A stretch of DNA of 34,786 bases from an uncultured Bacteroidales bacterium (GCA_902788315.1 CADAJS010000038.1:1-34786); one strand, 5' to 3'; positions 17,635 through 25,854 are shown, counted from the first letter of the stretch. Program-made: numbers and translations. The notes: generated by a model not told the origin, from the letters alone.

Positions 17635-18954
17635 ATGCAGACGCACATGTACATCAACACAAAAGACCTTTATGCGCTGTACCTCGCCCACCCGACTGTG
17701 ACGACAGACAGCCGGCGGTGTCCCGAGGGCTCCATCTTTTTTGCACTGAAAGGTGCCTCGTTCGACGGCAATGCCTATGCACTGAAAGCCCTCGAGGCAG
17801 GCTCGGCACTCGCCGTGGTGGACGAGCCGGAATATGCCATCGACGAGCGGTTTCTTCTGGTGCCCGACGTGCTGCAGGCCTTGCAAGCACTTGCAGCCCA
17901 TCATCGCAAAGCATGGGGCAAGACGGTGCTACAAGTCACAGGCACCAACGGCAAGACAACGACCAAAGAACTCATCGCCTCGGTGTTGGGCAAACGCTAC
18001 AACGTGCTCTATACACAGGGCAACCTGAACAATCATATCGGCGTCCCCCTGACGCTGCTGCGCTTGCGTCCCGAACACGACATGGCGGTCATCGAAACGG
18101 GCGCCAACCATCCAGGCGAGATTGCCGCGCTTTGCCAGATAGTGCAGGCCGACTGTGGCCTCATCACCAACGTGGGACGGGCCCATCTCGAGGGGTTCGG
18201 ATCCTTTGAAGGCGTAAAGCGAACGAAAGGAGAACTGTATGACGACCTGAAAAGGCGGGGCAAATTCATCTTTCTGAATGCCTTCGACGACGACCTGCGG
18301 ACGATGGCCGAGGAGCGGGATTTGGTGTTGGGAGAGAAAGCCTGGCCCTACGTGGAAGGACGCGTGGAAGAGATGGATCCCTTCCTGCGTTTCCAGTGGA
18401 GGCCCGATGTGGACGCTCCATGGCACACGGTGCAGACACGCCTCGTGGGAGCCTATAATATCGCCAACGTGCGCGCCGCCATCACCGTGGGCCTCCACTT
18501 TGATGTTCAGGAGAAGGACATTGACGAGGCACTGGCCGAATACACTCCGTCAAACGGGCGTAGCGAGTACCGCGAAACGTCGCGGCACAACCGACTCTTC
18601 ATCGACGCCTATAATGCCAACCTCACCAGCATGCAGGCGGCACTCACCAACTTCCAATTCATTCGTGCCGAGCGCAAGCTGGCCATTCTGGGCGAGATGC
18701 GCGAGCTGGGGAAGGACAGCCGTCAGGCTCACCAGGAAGTGGTAAGACTGCTCACCGAGGCCGGAATCGAAGCATGGCTCGTGGGGCAGGAGTTTGCACG
18801 GGTAGCGCCTGCCGACGGCACGATGCGTCTCTTTGACAACGTTGACGAGGTGAAAGAGACCCTGCAGAAAGAGCCTGTCACAGGCTGCACCGTGCTCATC
18901 AAGGGCAGCAACAGCACCCGCCTGCATGAACTTCCGGAGGCCGGCTGCCTGTAA
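17635..18954 (+). CDS. murF: UDP-MurNAc-tripeptide:D-alanyl-D-alanine ligase
   Basis: MurF adds D-Ala-D-Ala to the UDP-MurNAc tripeptide with ATP, the last cytoplasmic step before lipid I. The 439-residue product shows the N-terminal Mur domain (DSRRCPEGSIFFALKG at about 25-40), the ATP P-loop GTNGKTTT at 103-110, the central-domain segments ETGANHPGEIA and TNVGRAHLEGFGS, and the C-terminal domain with DAYNANLTSM and LGEMRELG. ATG 17635 is used; MYINTK at 17650 is an alternative. The gene stands apart from a dcw cluster and seems monocistronic. Confidence 0.95.
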   Translation: MQTHMYINTKDLYALYLAHPTVTTDSRRCPEGSIFFALKGASFDGNAYALKALEAGSALAVVDEPEYAIDERFLLVPDVLQALQALAAHHRKAWGKTVLQVTGTNGKTTTKELIASVLGKRYNVLYTQGNLNNHIGVPLTLLRLRPEHDMAVIETGANHPGEIAALCQIVQADCGLITNVGRAHLEGFGSFEGVKRTKGELYDDLKRRGKFIFLNAFDDDLRTMAEERDLVLGEKAWPYVEGRVEEMDPFLRFQWRPDVDAPWHTVQTRLVGAYNIANVRAAITVGLHFDVQEKDIDEALAEYTPSNGRSEYRETSRHNRLFIDAYNANLTSMQAALTNFQFIRAERKLAILGEMRELGKDSRQAHQEVVRLLTEAGIEAWLVGQEFARVAPADGTMRLFDNVDEVKETLQKEPVTGCTVLIKGSNSTRLHELPEAGCL

Positions 18955-18993
18955 GCCGCCACCAAAGGGGGGGATGCACTCAGAGAGGCAGAT

Positions 18994-19037
18994 ACAGACA
19001 GGGGGCACACCCGTTATCGGATGTGCCCCCTGTCTGT
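18994..19037. terminator. Terminator between murF and degP
   Basis: A perfect 16-bp inverted repeat (18994-19009 and 19022-19037, core CAGACAGGGGGCACA) with a 12-nt loop lies between the convergent murF and protease genes. Confidence 0.75.
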
Positions 19038-19051
19038 GATACTATGGACGA

Positions 19052-20542
19052 TTACTCGTTCAGGTCGATGACGTAGCTGGTCTTGCGTCCAGCAGGCGTG
19101 ATGGCCTTGATCCACAGCGTGCGCTCGGTACTCTGGTTGGCGCTCTTCACAGCCTCTTCCCAGTTCTCCACGCTCTCCATCTTCTGGTCATTCACCTGGA
19201 GAATGATGGTGCCCTTGCTGGCACCGGCAGCCTTCATCTTACCATTCCGGATGGCAGTGATGGTAAGTCCATAGGAGATGCCCAGGTTCTTCATATCCTC
19301 CTCGGGCACAGGTTTCAGGGCTACGCCCATGTCGTCGAGGTCCACCTCCTCCATAATCTTCGTATTGCCCTGCGTGTTGCGCAGCGTCACGCTGATGGTG
19401 CTCTCTTTCTTGTTACGCAGATAGGTGACGGACACCTTGTCGCCCGGACGATGCTGTGCGATAGCCTCCTGCAGCTCGCTCATCTTGCTAACCTTCTTTC
19501 CATCGAACTTGGTGATGACGTCGCCCTTCTCAAACCCTGCATCCTGAGCCGCACTGGCATCGGTTACCTGAGCCACATATACGCCCGACATCGTTCCGAG
19601 GTCCACGTCATTGCCCTTGGCCTTCTCGGCATCCACATAGGAAGCCACATCAGTTCCCTGTACACCGAGGATGGCGCGCTGTACAGTGCCATACACCTTG
19701 AGGTCGGCCACCACCTTGTTCATAATCGTAGTGGGAATGGCAAAACCATAGCCGCTGTAGCTACCCGTCTGGCTATAAAGCATGGCATTGATGCCCACCA
19801 GTTCGCCACGAGAGTTGACCAGGGCGCCGCCGCTGTTGCCAGGATTGATGGCCGCATCCGTCTGGATGAAGCTCTCCACACCATTAGCACCCAGGCCGCG
19901 TGCCTTGGCGCTGACGATACCGGCAGTCACGGTACCGGTCAGGTTGAGCGGGTTGCCAACGGCCAGTACCCACTGCCCCAACTTAAGGTCGTCGCTGTTG
20001 CCAATAGGCAGGGTGGGCAGATCCTTACCGTCAATCTTGATGAGCGCCAAGTCGGTGGTCTCGTCGGTGCCGATGATGCGACCCTTGAACTCACGATTGT
20101 CGTTCAGCTTCACCTCAATCTCGTCGGCTCCGGCCACGACATGGTTGTTCGTCACGATATAGCCATCGGTGCTGATAATGACGCCGCTGCCAGCTCCATG
20201 GCTGTCCGGCTCTTTATACTCGCGCTGTTGGGGCTGCTGCTGACCGCGTCCCTGACCAAAGAAATCGCCAAAGAAGTCGCTGAAGGGATCGCGTACTACG
20301 TACTGACGCGTGCGTCCCGTCTTTGTTACCTTAATATATGCAACAGCGTCCACCGACTTCTCGGCAGCATACGTCAAATCCACATAGCCGCCCTGAGGAG
20401 CCGTAACAGGAGCAGTAGCAAACACCGATTCGGGAGCCTCGGCAGCCGACGACTGGGAGTTCTTGACGACAGAGGCCGTCACCACACTGGTGGCACCCAC
20501 CAGGGCCACCATGCCAATGAGCATTTTAATTGTCTGTTTCAT
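19052..20542 (-). CDS. DegP/HtrA-type periplasmic serine protease
   Basis: Deg/HtrA proteases degrade or chaperone misfolded envelope proteins. The 496-residue product has an N-terminal hydrophobic segment (about 7-25) serving as signal or anchor, a Gln/Gly-rich loop around 92-108 after DPFSDFFGDFFGQ, a trypsin-like domain with triad His134 (TNNHVV), Asp164 (TTDLALI) and Ser237 (PGNSGGAL), and two PDZ domains (about 285-385 with GVYVAQVTDASAAQDAGF, and about 410-490). All catalytic residues are intact. A -7 box lies about 57 bp upstream on the minus strand, and a 10-bp inverted repeat lies further upstream that could be an operator. Confidence 0.94.
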   Translation of the reverse strand: MKQTIKMLIGMVALVGATSVVTASVVKNSQSSAAEAPESVFATAPVTAPQGGYVDLTYAAEKSVDAVAYIKVTKTGRTRQYVVRDPFSDFFGDFFGQGRGQQQPQQREYKEPDSHGAGSGVIISTDGYIVTNNHVVAGADEIEVKLNDNREFKGRIIGTDETTDLALIKIDGKDLPTLPIGNSDDLKLGQWVLAVGNPLNLTGTVTAGIVSAKARGLGANGVESFIQTDAAINPGNSGGALVNSRGELVGINAMLYSQTGSYSGYGFAIPTTIMNKVVADLKVYGTVQRAILGVQGTDVASYVDAEKAKGNDVDLGTMSGVYVAQVTDASAAQDAGFEKGDVITKFDGKKVSKMSELQEAIAQHRPGDKVSVTYLRNKKESTISVTLRNTQGNTKIMEEVDLDDMGVALKPVPEEDMKNLGISYGLTITAIRNGKMKAAGASKGTIILQVNDQKMESVENWEEAVKSANQSTERTLWIKAITPAGRKTSYVIDLNE

Positions 20543-20598
20543 AACTTATCCTTTCCGTTTTGTTAATTATCAATTATGTTATTCTCGTCTTTTCGAAT

Positions 20599-20607
20599 GC
20601 AAATATA
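20599..20607 (-). promoter_or_regulatory. -7 box of the DegP-like gene
   Basis: On the minus strand TATATTTGC matches TAnnTTTG, 57 bp before the start codon. The -33 element is weak. Confidence 0.55.
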
Positions 20608-20653
20608 GAGATTATTTGCCACATGGCGTATCACTCAAGCCACATTTTTCCCA

Positions 20654-20696
20654 ACATTTAACACTGCATCGCAAGCCTTTAACGGTTGTTAAATGT
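20654..20696. promoter_or_regulatory. Inverted repeat upstream of the DegP-like gene
   Basis: ACATTTAACA (20654-20663) and TGTTAAATGT (20687-20696) form perfect 10-bp arms 23 nt apart, about 50-90 bp upstream of the protease -7 box. It could be a regulator site; no factor can be named. Confidence 0.35.
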
Positions 20697-21027
20697 CGAT
20701 TAGCGCTATTTTACATTCATTCACGAACCACAGGGGATTTTTTGCACCCGCGCACACACCGGCCTTCTCCATCGAGCGATAGAGCGCCCCGCGACACGTG
20801 GCTCTGTGCAGAGCCACGTGTGACGCATGAAGCGGTCACACGTGGCATCGTCTGTACAATCTTATATAGTACAAGGGCAAGGCACGTAGCGTCTGACGCA
20901 GAAAAGGCAAGGACAAACGAACATGTCAAGCTGTATTTCTCCCATGAACCCATTGGGAGAAGGCAAGATGGCTACGCCGAAGGTACTTCCGCTCAAGCAT
21001 GCCAAAGGAAAAACTTCGTCTTTCTTT
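20697..21027. other. Gene-free spacer with competing hairpins
   Basis: Contains three copies of a CACGTGGC-type arm. 20794-20807 pairs with 20808-20821 (13-bp stem, 2-nt loop), while 20813-20824 pairs equally perfectly with 20835-20846 (12 bp, 10-nt loop), so the two stems exclude each other. A smaller hairpin with 7-bp arms (TCTCCCA...TGGGAGA) follows near 20938-20960. No gene is supported. Confidence 0.6.
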
Positions 21028-21057
21028 TTGCATTCTGCTCGCTTATTCGTACCTTTG
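21028..21057 (+). promoter_or_regulatory. Promoter of the RNase P RNA gene
   Basis: TTG at 21028-21030 (inside TTTTTG), a 19-bp spacer and TACCTTTG at 21050-21057 are a near-ideal Bacteroidetes promoter, ending about 6 bp before the RNA. Confidence 0.8.
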
Positions 21058-21062
21058 CAGGC

Positions 21063-21446
21063 GAAACAGTGGACTGGCTTGCCGCTGGCCTCCCATCGGA
21101 GGCGAGAGGAAAGTCCGGGCAACACAGGGCATTCCGCTTCCTAACGGGAAGAGGCTCGCGAGGGTCAGACCGTGCAGAAGAGAACAACCGCCTAAGCAGC
21201 CGCAAGGCTTGCCGGCAAGGGTGAGAAGGCGGGGTAAGAGCCCACCAGGCCCGTGGTGACACGTGGTGCTGTGCACTCCGGAAGTTGAAAGTTCATGTAA
21301 ACCGGCGAAGAAAAAGAGAGGGCGGCCCGTCCGAGCCGGAGGGTGGAACGATAGAGACCATGCGGTGACGCTGGCCGTAGATAAATGGCAGGCACCTGCC
21401 CGCAAGGACAGGAACAGAACCCGGCTTACAGGTTCACTGTTTTTTT
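21063..21446 (+). ncRNA. rnpB: RNase P RNA
   Basis: Catalytic RNA of ribonuclease P, which matures tRNA 5' ends. The conserved 5' block GAGAGGAAAGTCCGGGC (21104-21120) and the 3' block ACAGAACCCGGCTTAC (21414-21429) form the P4 pairing and core. The ends pair as helix P1 (AAACAGTGGA near 21064-21073 with TTCACTGTTT near 21433-21442), and a T-run follows. The roughly 384-nt length is normal for type A. Exact ends are estimated. Several frames on both strands cross this gene and are not proteins. Confidence 0.95.
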
Positions 21447-21484
21447 CGAGAAACATAACCGCACAAGCAACCCGATAAGTACCT

Positions 21485-22765
21485 ATGAAACTGCGTGACA
21501 TCGACTACATCTGGAGCGTGAACGAGCATGCGCTCGGTCCGCTGAGGCGTTGGTGGCTGCGAGCACTGAAGCGGCTTATCATTACCGTGGAGTGCATCAT
21601 GAAGAACAACATCATGAGCTACGCCTCGGCGCTGACCTACAGCACCATGCTGGCAGCAGTCCCGATGCTGGCCATCATCTTCGGCATCGGACGCGGATTC
21701 GGCTTTGCCCCATACATCGAGGATAAGATTCGCAGTTCGCTCCAGGTGAGCCCCGAACTGACAGACAAGGTGATCGAGTTCGTCAATTCGTACCTGGCCC
21801 ACACACAGGGAGGCGTAGTCATCGGCGTGGGCTTGATAGTCCTGATGTACACGTTGGTATCGCTGACGAGCAATGTGGAGACAGCATTCAATACCATCTG
21901 GTATGTGCAGTCATCACGCAAGGTATATCGCCGCTTCGTGGACTACATGAGCATCTTCCTCATGCTACCCTTCGTCATCGTCATCACGAGCGGACTGAAC
22001 CTTTTCCTACTGGCCTTCAAGGGACATTTCCCAGATTATCAGTTCGTCAACGACACGGTGGAATGGATAGTCCACTTCACCCCCATCCTGCTGGCCTGCC
22101 TAGCCTTCGTACTACTGTACAAGTATATGCCCAACACGGAGGTAAAATGGCGCAGTGCGCTGTGGCCCGGCATCGCGGGAGGACTGGTGTTCATGGTTGT
22201 CCAGTACCTATACTTCCACTACCAGATCAAGCTGAGCAGCTACAACGCCATCTACGGCTCCTTTGCAGCCATCCCGCTGTTCATGCTGTGGATGCACATC
22301 TCGTGGTGCATCTGCCTCATCGGCGGGCAGATGTGCTATGCCAACCAATACCTGGACAGCTATGCCTTTGAGCGCAGCAGCATGGAACTGAGCCGTCGCT
22401 ACCGTGATTCACTCTCGCTTCTGCTGATGTGTCGCATATGCAAGCGCTTTGCATCGGGCTCCACGTCGTTCACCGTGAGGTCGCTGGCACGCGACACCCA
22501 CCTGCCCGAAACCATCGTACACATCCTACTGGAAGAACTGGTGAGCATGCAGCTGCTGGCCGAGATACATGACGAGCGCGGAACGGAATCCCACTATCTG
22601 CCAGCCATCGACATCAACCGCATCACAGTGAAGATGGTCATGCGGCGCATCGACTCACACGGAGCCGAACGACTCGACCGCGTATGGCAGCTGAACACCA
22701 GAGAATGGGAAAGGCTGCGCTACCTGCGCAGCCATAACGAGGATGCCTTGCTGATTGACGTATAA
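21485..22765 (+). CDS. YihY/BrkB family inner-membrane protein
   Basis: Members of this family are multi-pass membrane proteins once called ribonuclease BN, a name that is not supported; some may be transporters. The 426-residue product has the family N-terminal segment NNIMSYASALTYSTMLAAVPMLAIIFG and about six hydrophobic helices up to residue 290, including the GGVVIGVGLIVLMYT helix and the segment YGSFAAIPLFMLWMHISWCICLIGGQ. The C-terminal 125 residues look cytoplasmic and may form a winged-helix-like domain (VRSLARDTHLPETIVHILLEELV), as in other long Bacteroidetes members. It starts 38 bp after rnpB and may be read from the same promoter. Confidence 0.9.
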   Translation: MKLRDIDYIWSVNEHALGPLRRWWLRALKRLIITVECIMKNNIMSYASALTYSTMLAAVPMLAIIFGIGRGFGFAPYIEDKIRSSLQVSPELTDKVIEFVNSYLAHTQGGVVIGVGLIVLMYTLVSLTSNVETAFNTIWYVQSSRKVYRRFVDYMSIFLMLPFVIVITSGLNLFLLAFKGHFPDYQFVNDTVEWIVHFTPILLACLAFVLLYKYMPNTEVKWRSALWPGIAGGLVFMVVQYLYFHYQIKLSSYNAIYGSFAAIPLFMLWMHISWCICLIGGQMCYANQYLDSYAFERSSMELSRRYRDSLSLLLMCRICKRFASGSTSFTVRSLARDTHLPETIVHILLEELVSMQLLAEIHDERGTESHYLPAIDINRITVKMVMRRIDSHGAERLDRVWQLNTREWERLRYLRSHNEDALLIDV

Positions 22766-22803
22766 CAAGGCGTAAGGGGGACACGTGAGAATATAGGCGA
22801 GCG

Positions 22804-23664
22804 TCAGAAGTTCACTGTCGGTTCGCTCTCCCATTCATCATCAACTGTGACAGTGGCAGAGAAGTCGTTGCTGAAGAATGCGCCCGAATAGTTGATCAGC
22901 CGATTCACCATCATCGGCACATCGGTGAACGTACGGGTACGAAGCACCGTGCCATCAGAATCCAGGGCGTCCAACGCGATGCTCATCTTCGTTTCACCCT
23001 CGGGAAGGAAGAGATTGAGGGTCAGTTTCACATCTTCCTTTCCTATATAACTGGTCGGAATGCTGACGGAAAACGTACGTCCACTATTGTCTGCAGCATA
23101 GCCCGTCTGGCCATTCAGCTTGGTACTGCCCCCTACGCTGCGAAAGCGCATGGTGGCCACTCCCGAAGGAATTACATCCGTAAGCGTCACACGGAAGGCA
23201 CCGAAAGCACGCTTAAGCACAATGTTCTGAGCTTCTATCTGGTCGTGCCCTACCGTGAGAGTTGTGGAATAGGAGAACGTAGTAGGTACGGCATCGTTCG
23301 CGAAGGTGACGAGCGTGGGAGAGGACATGTTGCACGTACTCGAACCGACATAGCCCAAAAATACCAACCGATACTGCCCCACCGGCAGTTTTACCTTAAA
23401 CGTACCGTAGCCATCGGCGCCCTTGTCTTGCGTAATCAGCGAACCAACCATCGCATTCGACTCGGCATCGAAGACGCCCAAGACCAGATGATCCAATACA
23501 TCAGCACTGGCACGAGTCACCTCATCGAGGTTGTACTGTGTATAGTTTACCACACGAAACACCACTTCTTTCGATGCTTCTTCAAACTTCTCATCGTCAC
23601 TCTGGCAGGCCAGCAGACCCAGGCAGAATACAACTGCCACATGAAACCATACTTTTCGCTTCAT
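22804..23664 (-). CDS. FimB/Mfa2-like fimbrial-type lipoprotein
   Basis: The 286-residue product begins MKRKVWFHVAVVFCLGLLACQSDD, a lipoprotein signal with lipobox LLAC. The mature part is beta-rich, with TRAS followed by LDHLVLGVFDAESN, a YRLVFLGYVG segment and FGAFRVTLTDV. This order resembles Bacteroidetes fimbrial anchor or fimbrillin-type proteins, whose two transthyretin-like domains build surface fimbriae. The assignment is by overall pattern, not a strict motif. I chose the ATG at 23664 because it begins the signal peptide; an upstream ATG at 23709 would lie beside the promoter box. There is no FimA-type subunit beside it. It is divergent from the small membrane-protein gene. Confidence 0.55.
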   Translation of the reverse strand: MKRKVWFHVAVVFCLGLLACQSDDEKFEEASKEVVFRVVNYTQYNLDEVTRASADVLDHLVLGVFDAESNAMVGSLITQDKGADGYGTFKVKLPVGQYRLVFLGYVGSSTCNMSSPTLVTFANDAVPTTFSYSTTLTVGHDQIEAQNIVLKRAFGAFRVTLTDVIPSGVATMRFRSVGGSTKLNGQTGYAADNSGRTFSVSIPTSYIGKEDVKLTLNLFLPEGETKMSIALDALDSDGTVLRTRTFTDVPMMVNRLINYSGAFFSNDFSATVTVDDEWESEPTVNF

Positions 23665-23713
23665 CTTATTAGAATTTATTTGCATTTTGTATGTTATGAA
23701 ATGTTTCACGACA

Positions 23714-23744
23714 CAAAACTACGCATTTTTTTTGATAAAGCAAA
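23714..23744 (-). promoter_or_regulatory. Promoter of the fimbrial-type lipoprotein gene
   Basis: On the minus strand TTTG (23744-23741), a 19-bp spacer and TAGTTTTG (23721-23714). It overlaps the divergent promoter at 23731-23762. Confidence 0.75.
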
Positions 23745-23762
23745 GAATTCTTCGTATTTTTG
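23731..23762 (+). promoter_or_regulatory. Promoter of the small membrane protein and DUF6359-like genes
   Basis: TTTG at 23731-23734, a 20-bp spacer and TATTTTTG at 23755-23762. Its -33 region lies inside the spacer of the divergent promoter, and vice versa. Confidence 0.75.
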
Positions 23763-23790
23763 CACGAAGAAACATCTAATTACAGACAAA

Positions 23791-23931
23791 ATGACACTGA
23801 TAATCCTTGGAGCCTGGCTCATATTCGTGGCTATTGTCTATCTGCTCATGTGGTTTGACACGGCCTACTATAAATATAATCTGCCCAGCGTGTACCGCAA
23901 GGTGCTGGACACATTCACTGAGGAAGATTGA
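23791..23931 (+). CDS. Small single-pass membrane protein
   Basis: A 46-residue product, MTLIILGAWLIFVAIVYLLM followed by WFDTAYYKYNLPSVYRKVLDTFTEED. One membrane helix at about 2-20 and a short polar tail, probably cytoplasmic. I do not recognise the family. It is supported by a good promoter 29 bp upstream and by the overlap of its stop codon with the start of the next gene (TTGA). Function unknown. Confidence 0.65.
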   Translation: MTLIILGAWLIFVAIVYLLMWFDTAYYKYNLPSVYRKVLDTFTEED

Positions 23932-24509
23932 GAACCGACCGACTTCGATACACGCTATGCCTCGCACTATCCTTGACCGCGGCCTGCGAGAAATATGACT
24001 TCACGGACGAAGAGAGGAAAGAGGTGAAAACGGAGGTGGCACGCCCCATCGCCATCGGCGAAGGCACTGCCTCATCGCCCTACACGGTAGAAGCCATGCT
24101 GGAGGGGAGCCTCACAGGCACCGATGGCTCATGCTGGGTGATAGGCTACGTCGTGGGAGCCACCTACCGAACTATATCGAATGCCGAGTTCACGGCCAGC
24201 ACCAGCTATACGGCCAACGTCCTCTTGGCCGGAGATTCCATGTGTACAGACTATCGGAAGTGCCTGCCCGTAGAACTCTCCTCCACCAGTATAAAGAACA
24301 AGTTTGCCCTGCCACATAATCCGCAGGGATTCCGCCAGTGTGCAACGTTCTATGGCAGGTCTGCACGCTATTTCAACACCAATGGCCTGCGCAATGTCAG
24401 CGCAGGCCATTGGTGGTATGGATTGGACATCCAACTGATAGATCCCCATCCACAGGAGTGGAGCGATACCACTATCTTGTTATCAGCACCACGAGAGAAA
24501 CAACCGTAG
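23928..24509 (+). CDS. DUF6359-like lipoprotein
   Basis: The 193-residue product reads MRTDRLRYTLCLALSLTAAC then EKYDF, a lipoprotein signal with the acylated Cys at 20. The body has the pattern of the Bacteroidetes DUF6359/OB-fold-like domain: GTASSPYTVEAML, CWVIGYVVG, ANVLLAGD, CLPVEL and a closing GL segment. Function is unknown; such domains often occur in surface or nuclease-associated proteins. The start is TTG, overlapping the upstream stop; no ATG precedes the signal peptide, so TTG is the only sensible start. A perfect 16-bp hairpin lies within the coding sequence at 24377-24415, and the last 38 bp overlap the convergent export gene. Confidence 0.75.
   Translation: MRTDRLRYTLCLALSLTAACEKYDFTDEERKEVKTEVARPIAIGEGTASSPYTVEAMLEGSLTGTDGSCWVIGYVVGATYRTISNAEFTASTSYTANVLLAGDSMCTDYRKCLPVELSSTSIKNKFALPHNPQGFRQCATFYGRSARYFNTNGLRNVSAGHWWYGLDIQLIDPHPQEWSDTTILLSAPREKQP
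24377..24415. repeat. Perfect 16-bp inverted repeat inside a coding region
   Basis: Arms 24377-24392 (CACCAATGGCCTGCGC) and 24400-24415 enclose a 7-nt loop. It lies about 90 bp before the stop of the DUF6359-like gene and 57 bp beyond the end of the convergent export gene. It could end transcription of the export gene or act on both messages. Confidence 0.7.
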
Positions 24510-25287
24510 AAATCAAGCTGATGATGCTGGCACCTGCACTTAGGAAAGTGTAGAAGGCGCTGCTTCTCACACTGGCACTCTTATTGGGTTCCACGTAGAT
24601 CAGGTCGTTCTGCTGCACATAATATGCCGGATTGTTGAATACGTCGGCCTGAGTAAGGTCAATCTCATACATGCGACGAATGCCGTTCTCCTCGCGATAG
24701 AGCTGCACGTGCTGGCGCAGACCAGTGTCGGCCACATCACCACACTGGGCCAGAATGTCGAGAATCGAGTTACGCTCGCTGCTGAGGCTCACCACATGCG
24801 GTGTCCTCACCGCACCCAGCACGGCCACGCGGGCATTGAGCAGGCGCACGGTCACCTCCGGATCTTTGATAAGACCCGACTCGATGATCTTAGCCTCAAT
24901 CAGCTTGGCAGCCTCGTCCACAGTACTGCCAGCCACTGCCACACTGCCGATAGCCGGAAGGTCGAGTTGTCCGTCGTTGGTAATAGTGTAGCCATAGGCA
25001 TTGGTCATCGAACCAGAGGAGGTGATGCTACTCGAGGTATAGCGGTCAGACGTACCCATCGTGATGTCCTGAGCAAAGACGGACAACAGGTCGGGCTCGC
25101 CACATGTCACCTTGATGAGCACCTGATCGGCAGGTTTCAGACGCATCTCATACTGCTGAAGGATGCGCTGTCCCTCGGCATATATGGAGTCGGCCCCTTG
25201 GAAATATACAATCTTCTTGGTGGAAACACAGCTGCTCATGGCAAGAACCAACGTAAGGAAAGCAGCAAACAAAATAGATTTTCTCAT
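24472..25287 (-). CDS. Wza-type polysaccharide export lipoprotein
   Basis: Outer-membrane polysaccharide export proteins form the channel for capsule or exopolysaccharide. The 271-residue product has a lipoprotein signal (MRKSILFAAFLTLVLAMSSC), the export domain (MRLKPADQVLIKV through DGQLDLPAIGSVAVAGSTVDEAAKLIEAKI), an SLBB-type segment (ARVAVLGAVRTPHVVSL...LAQCGDVADTG), and a C-terminal hydrophobic helix (about 243-270) that could cross the outer membrane as in Wza. It is smaller than E. coli Wza, as usual in Bacteroidetes. Its likely partner, the Wzc-type kinase, lies 4.7 kb away on the other strand, so the system is split. A -7 box lies about 20 bp upstream of the start. Confidence 0.9.
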   Translation of the reverse strand: MRKSILFAAFLTLVLAMSSCVSTKKIVYFQGADSIYAEGQRILQQYEMRLKPADQVLIKVTCGEPDLLSVFAQDITMGTSDRYTSSSITSSGSMTNAYGYTITNDGQLDLPAIGSVAVAGSTVDEAAKLIEAKIIESGLIKDPEVTVRLLNARVAVLGAVRTPHVVSLSSERNSILDILAQCGDVADTGLRQHVQLYREENGIRRMYEIDLTQADVFNNPAYYVQQNDLIYVEPNKSASVRSSAFYTFLSAGASIISLISTVVSLVVLITR

Positions 25288-25307
25288 ACTTCAATATTAT
25301 TTTCGCT

Positions 25308-25316
25308 GCAAAGGTA
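25308..25316 (-). promoter_or_regulatory. -7 box of the Wza-type gene
   Basis: On the minus strand TACCTTTGC, 20 bp before the start codon. No strong -33 box. Confidence 0.55.
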
Positions 25317-25402
25317 GTACTTTTATTTGGTTTACATAAGAGATTCTGAGGATTTTTACTGCAAGAAATTAACATTATTAGAGGAAATTCGCAAAAAAGC
25401 AG

Positions 25403-25410
25403 TATCTTTG
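25403..25410 (+). promoter_or_regulatory. -7 box of the HAD-like hydrolase gene
   Basis: TATCTTTG, 24 bp before the ATG at 25435. It is divergent from the Wza-type promoter, about 90 bp away. Confidence 0.55.
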
Positions 25411-25434
25411 CCCTAAAATTCATCAATAACGATT

Positions 25435-25854
25435 ATGACTATAGCTGTAGATTTTGACGGAACGATTGCCGAAGACCGTTATCCGAAGATTGGGAACGAA
25501 ATTCCGTTTGCCACACAGACACTGAAAATGCTTATACAAGAACGCCACAAGATAATCCTGTGGAGCGTACGCGAAGGGACACTGCTGGACGAGGCTGTGG
25601 AATGGTGCAGGAAACGCGGCGTGGAGTTCTACGCCGTCAACAAGGACTTCCCTGAGGAAGACGAGAACAAGAACCGACATTTCAGTCGGAAGATTAAGGC
25701 TGACATATTCATCGACGACCGGAATGTGGGCGGCCTGCCCGACTGGGGCACCATCTATCACATGATCCACGACGGGAAGACCTACGAGCAGGTGATGCAT
25801 GAGGAGATGGGCAAGACGGAAGAGAAGCCCAAGAAGAAGTGGTGGCAGCTGTAA
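25435..25854 (+). CDS. HAD-like hydrolase, small cap-less type
   Basis: The 139-residue product begins MTIAVDFDGTIAED, the DxDGT motif I of the haloacid dehalogenase superfamily, with the nucleophile Asp at about residue 6. A Ser in ILWSVREG can serve as motif II, and DIFIDDRNVGG supplies the acidic motif IV. There is no cap domain. Such small proteins are common in Bacteroidetes and are usually annotated as hydrolases of unknown substrate. It appears monocistronic, with its own promoter and a terminator. Confidence 0.8.
   Translation: MTIAVDFDGTIAEDRYPKIGNEIPFATQTLKMLIQERHKIILWSVREGTLLDEAVEWCRKRGVEFYAVNKDFPEEDENKNRHFSRKIKADIFIDDRNVGGLPDWGTIYHMIHDGKTYEQVMHEEMGKTEEKPKKKWWQL

Noticed and set aside
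20463..21224. 253-codon rightward frame across the DegP-rnpB spacer
   Set aside because: It starts inside the protease gene on the wrong strand and runs into the RNase P RNA gene.
21485..22765. Naming the YihY-type gene ribonuclease BN
   Set aside because: The name is a historical misassignment; the sequence is a membrane protein without nuclease motifs.
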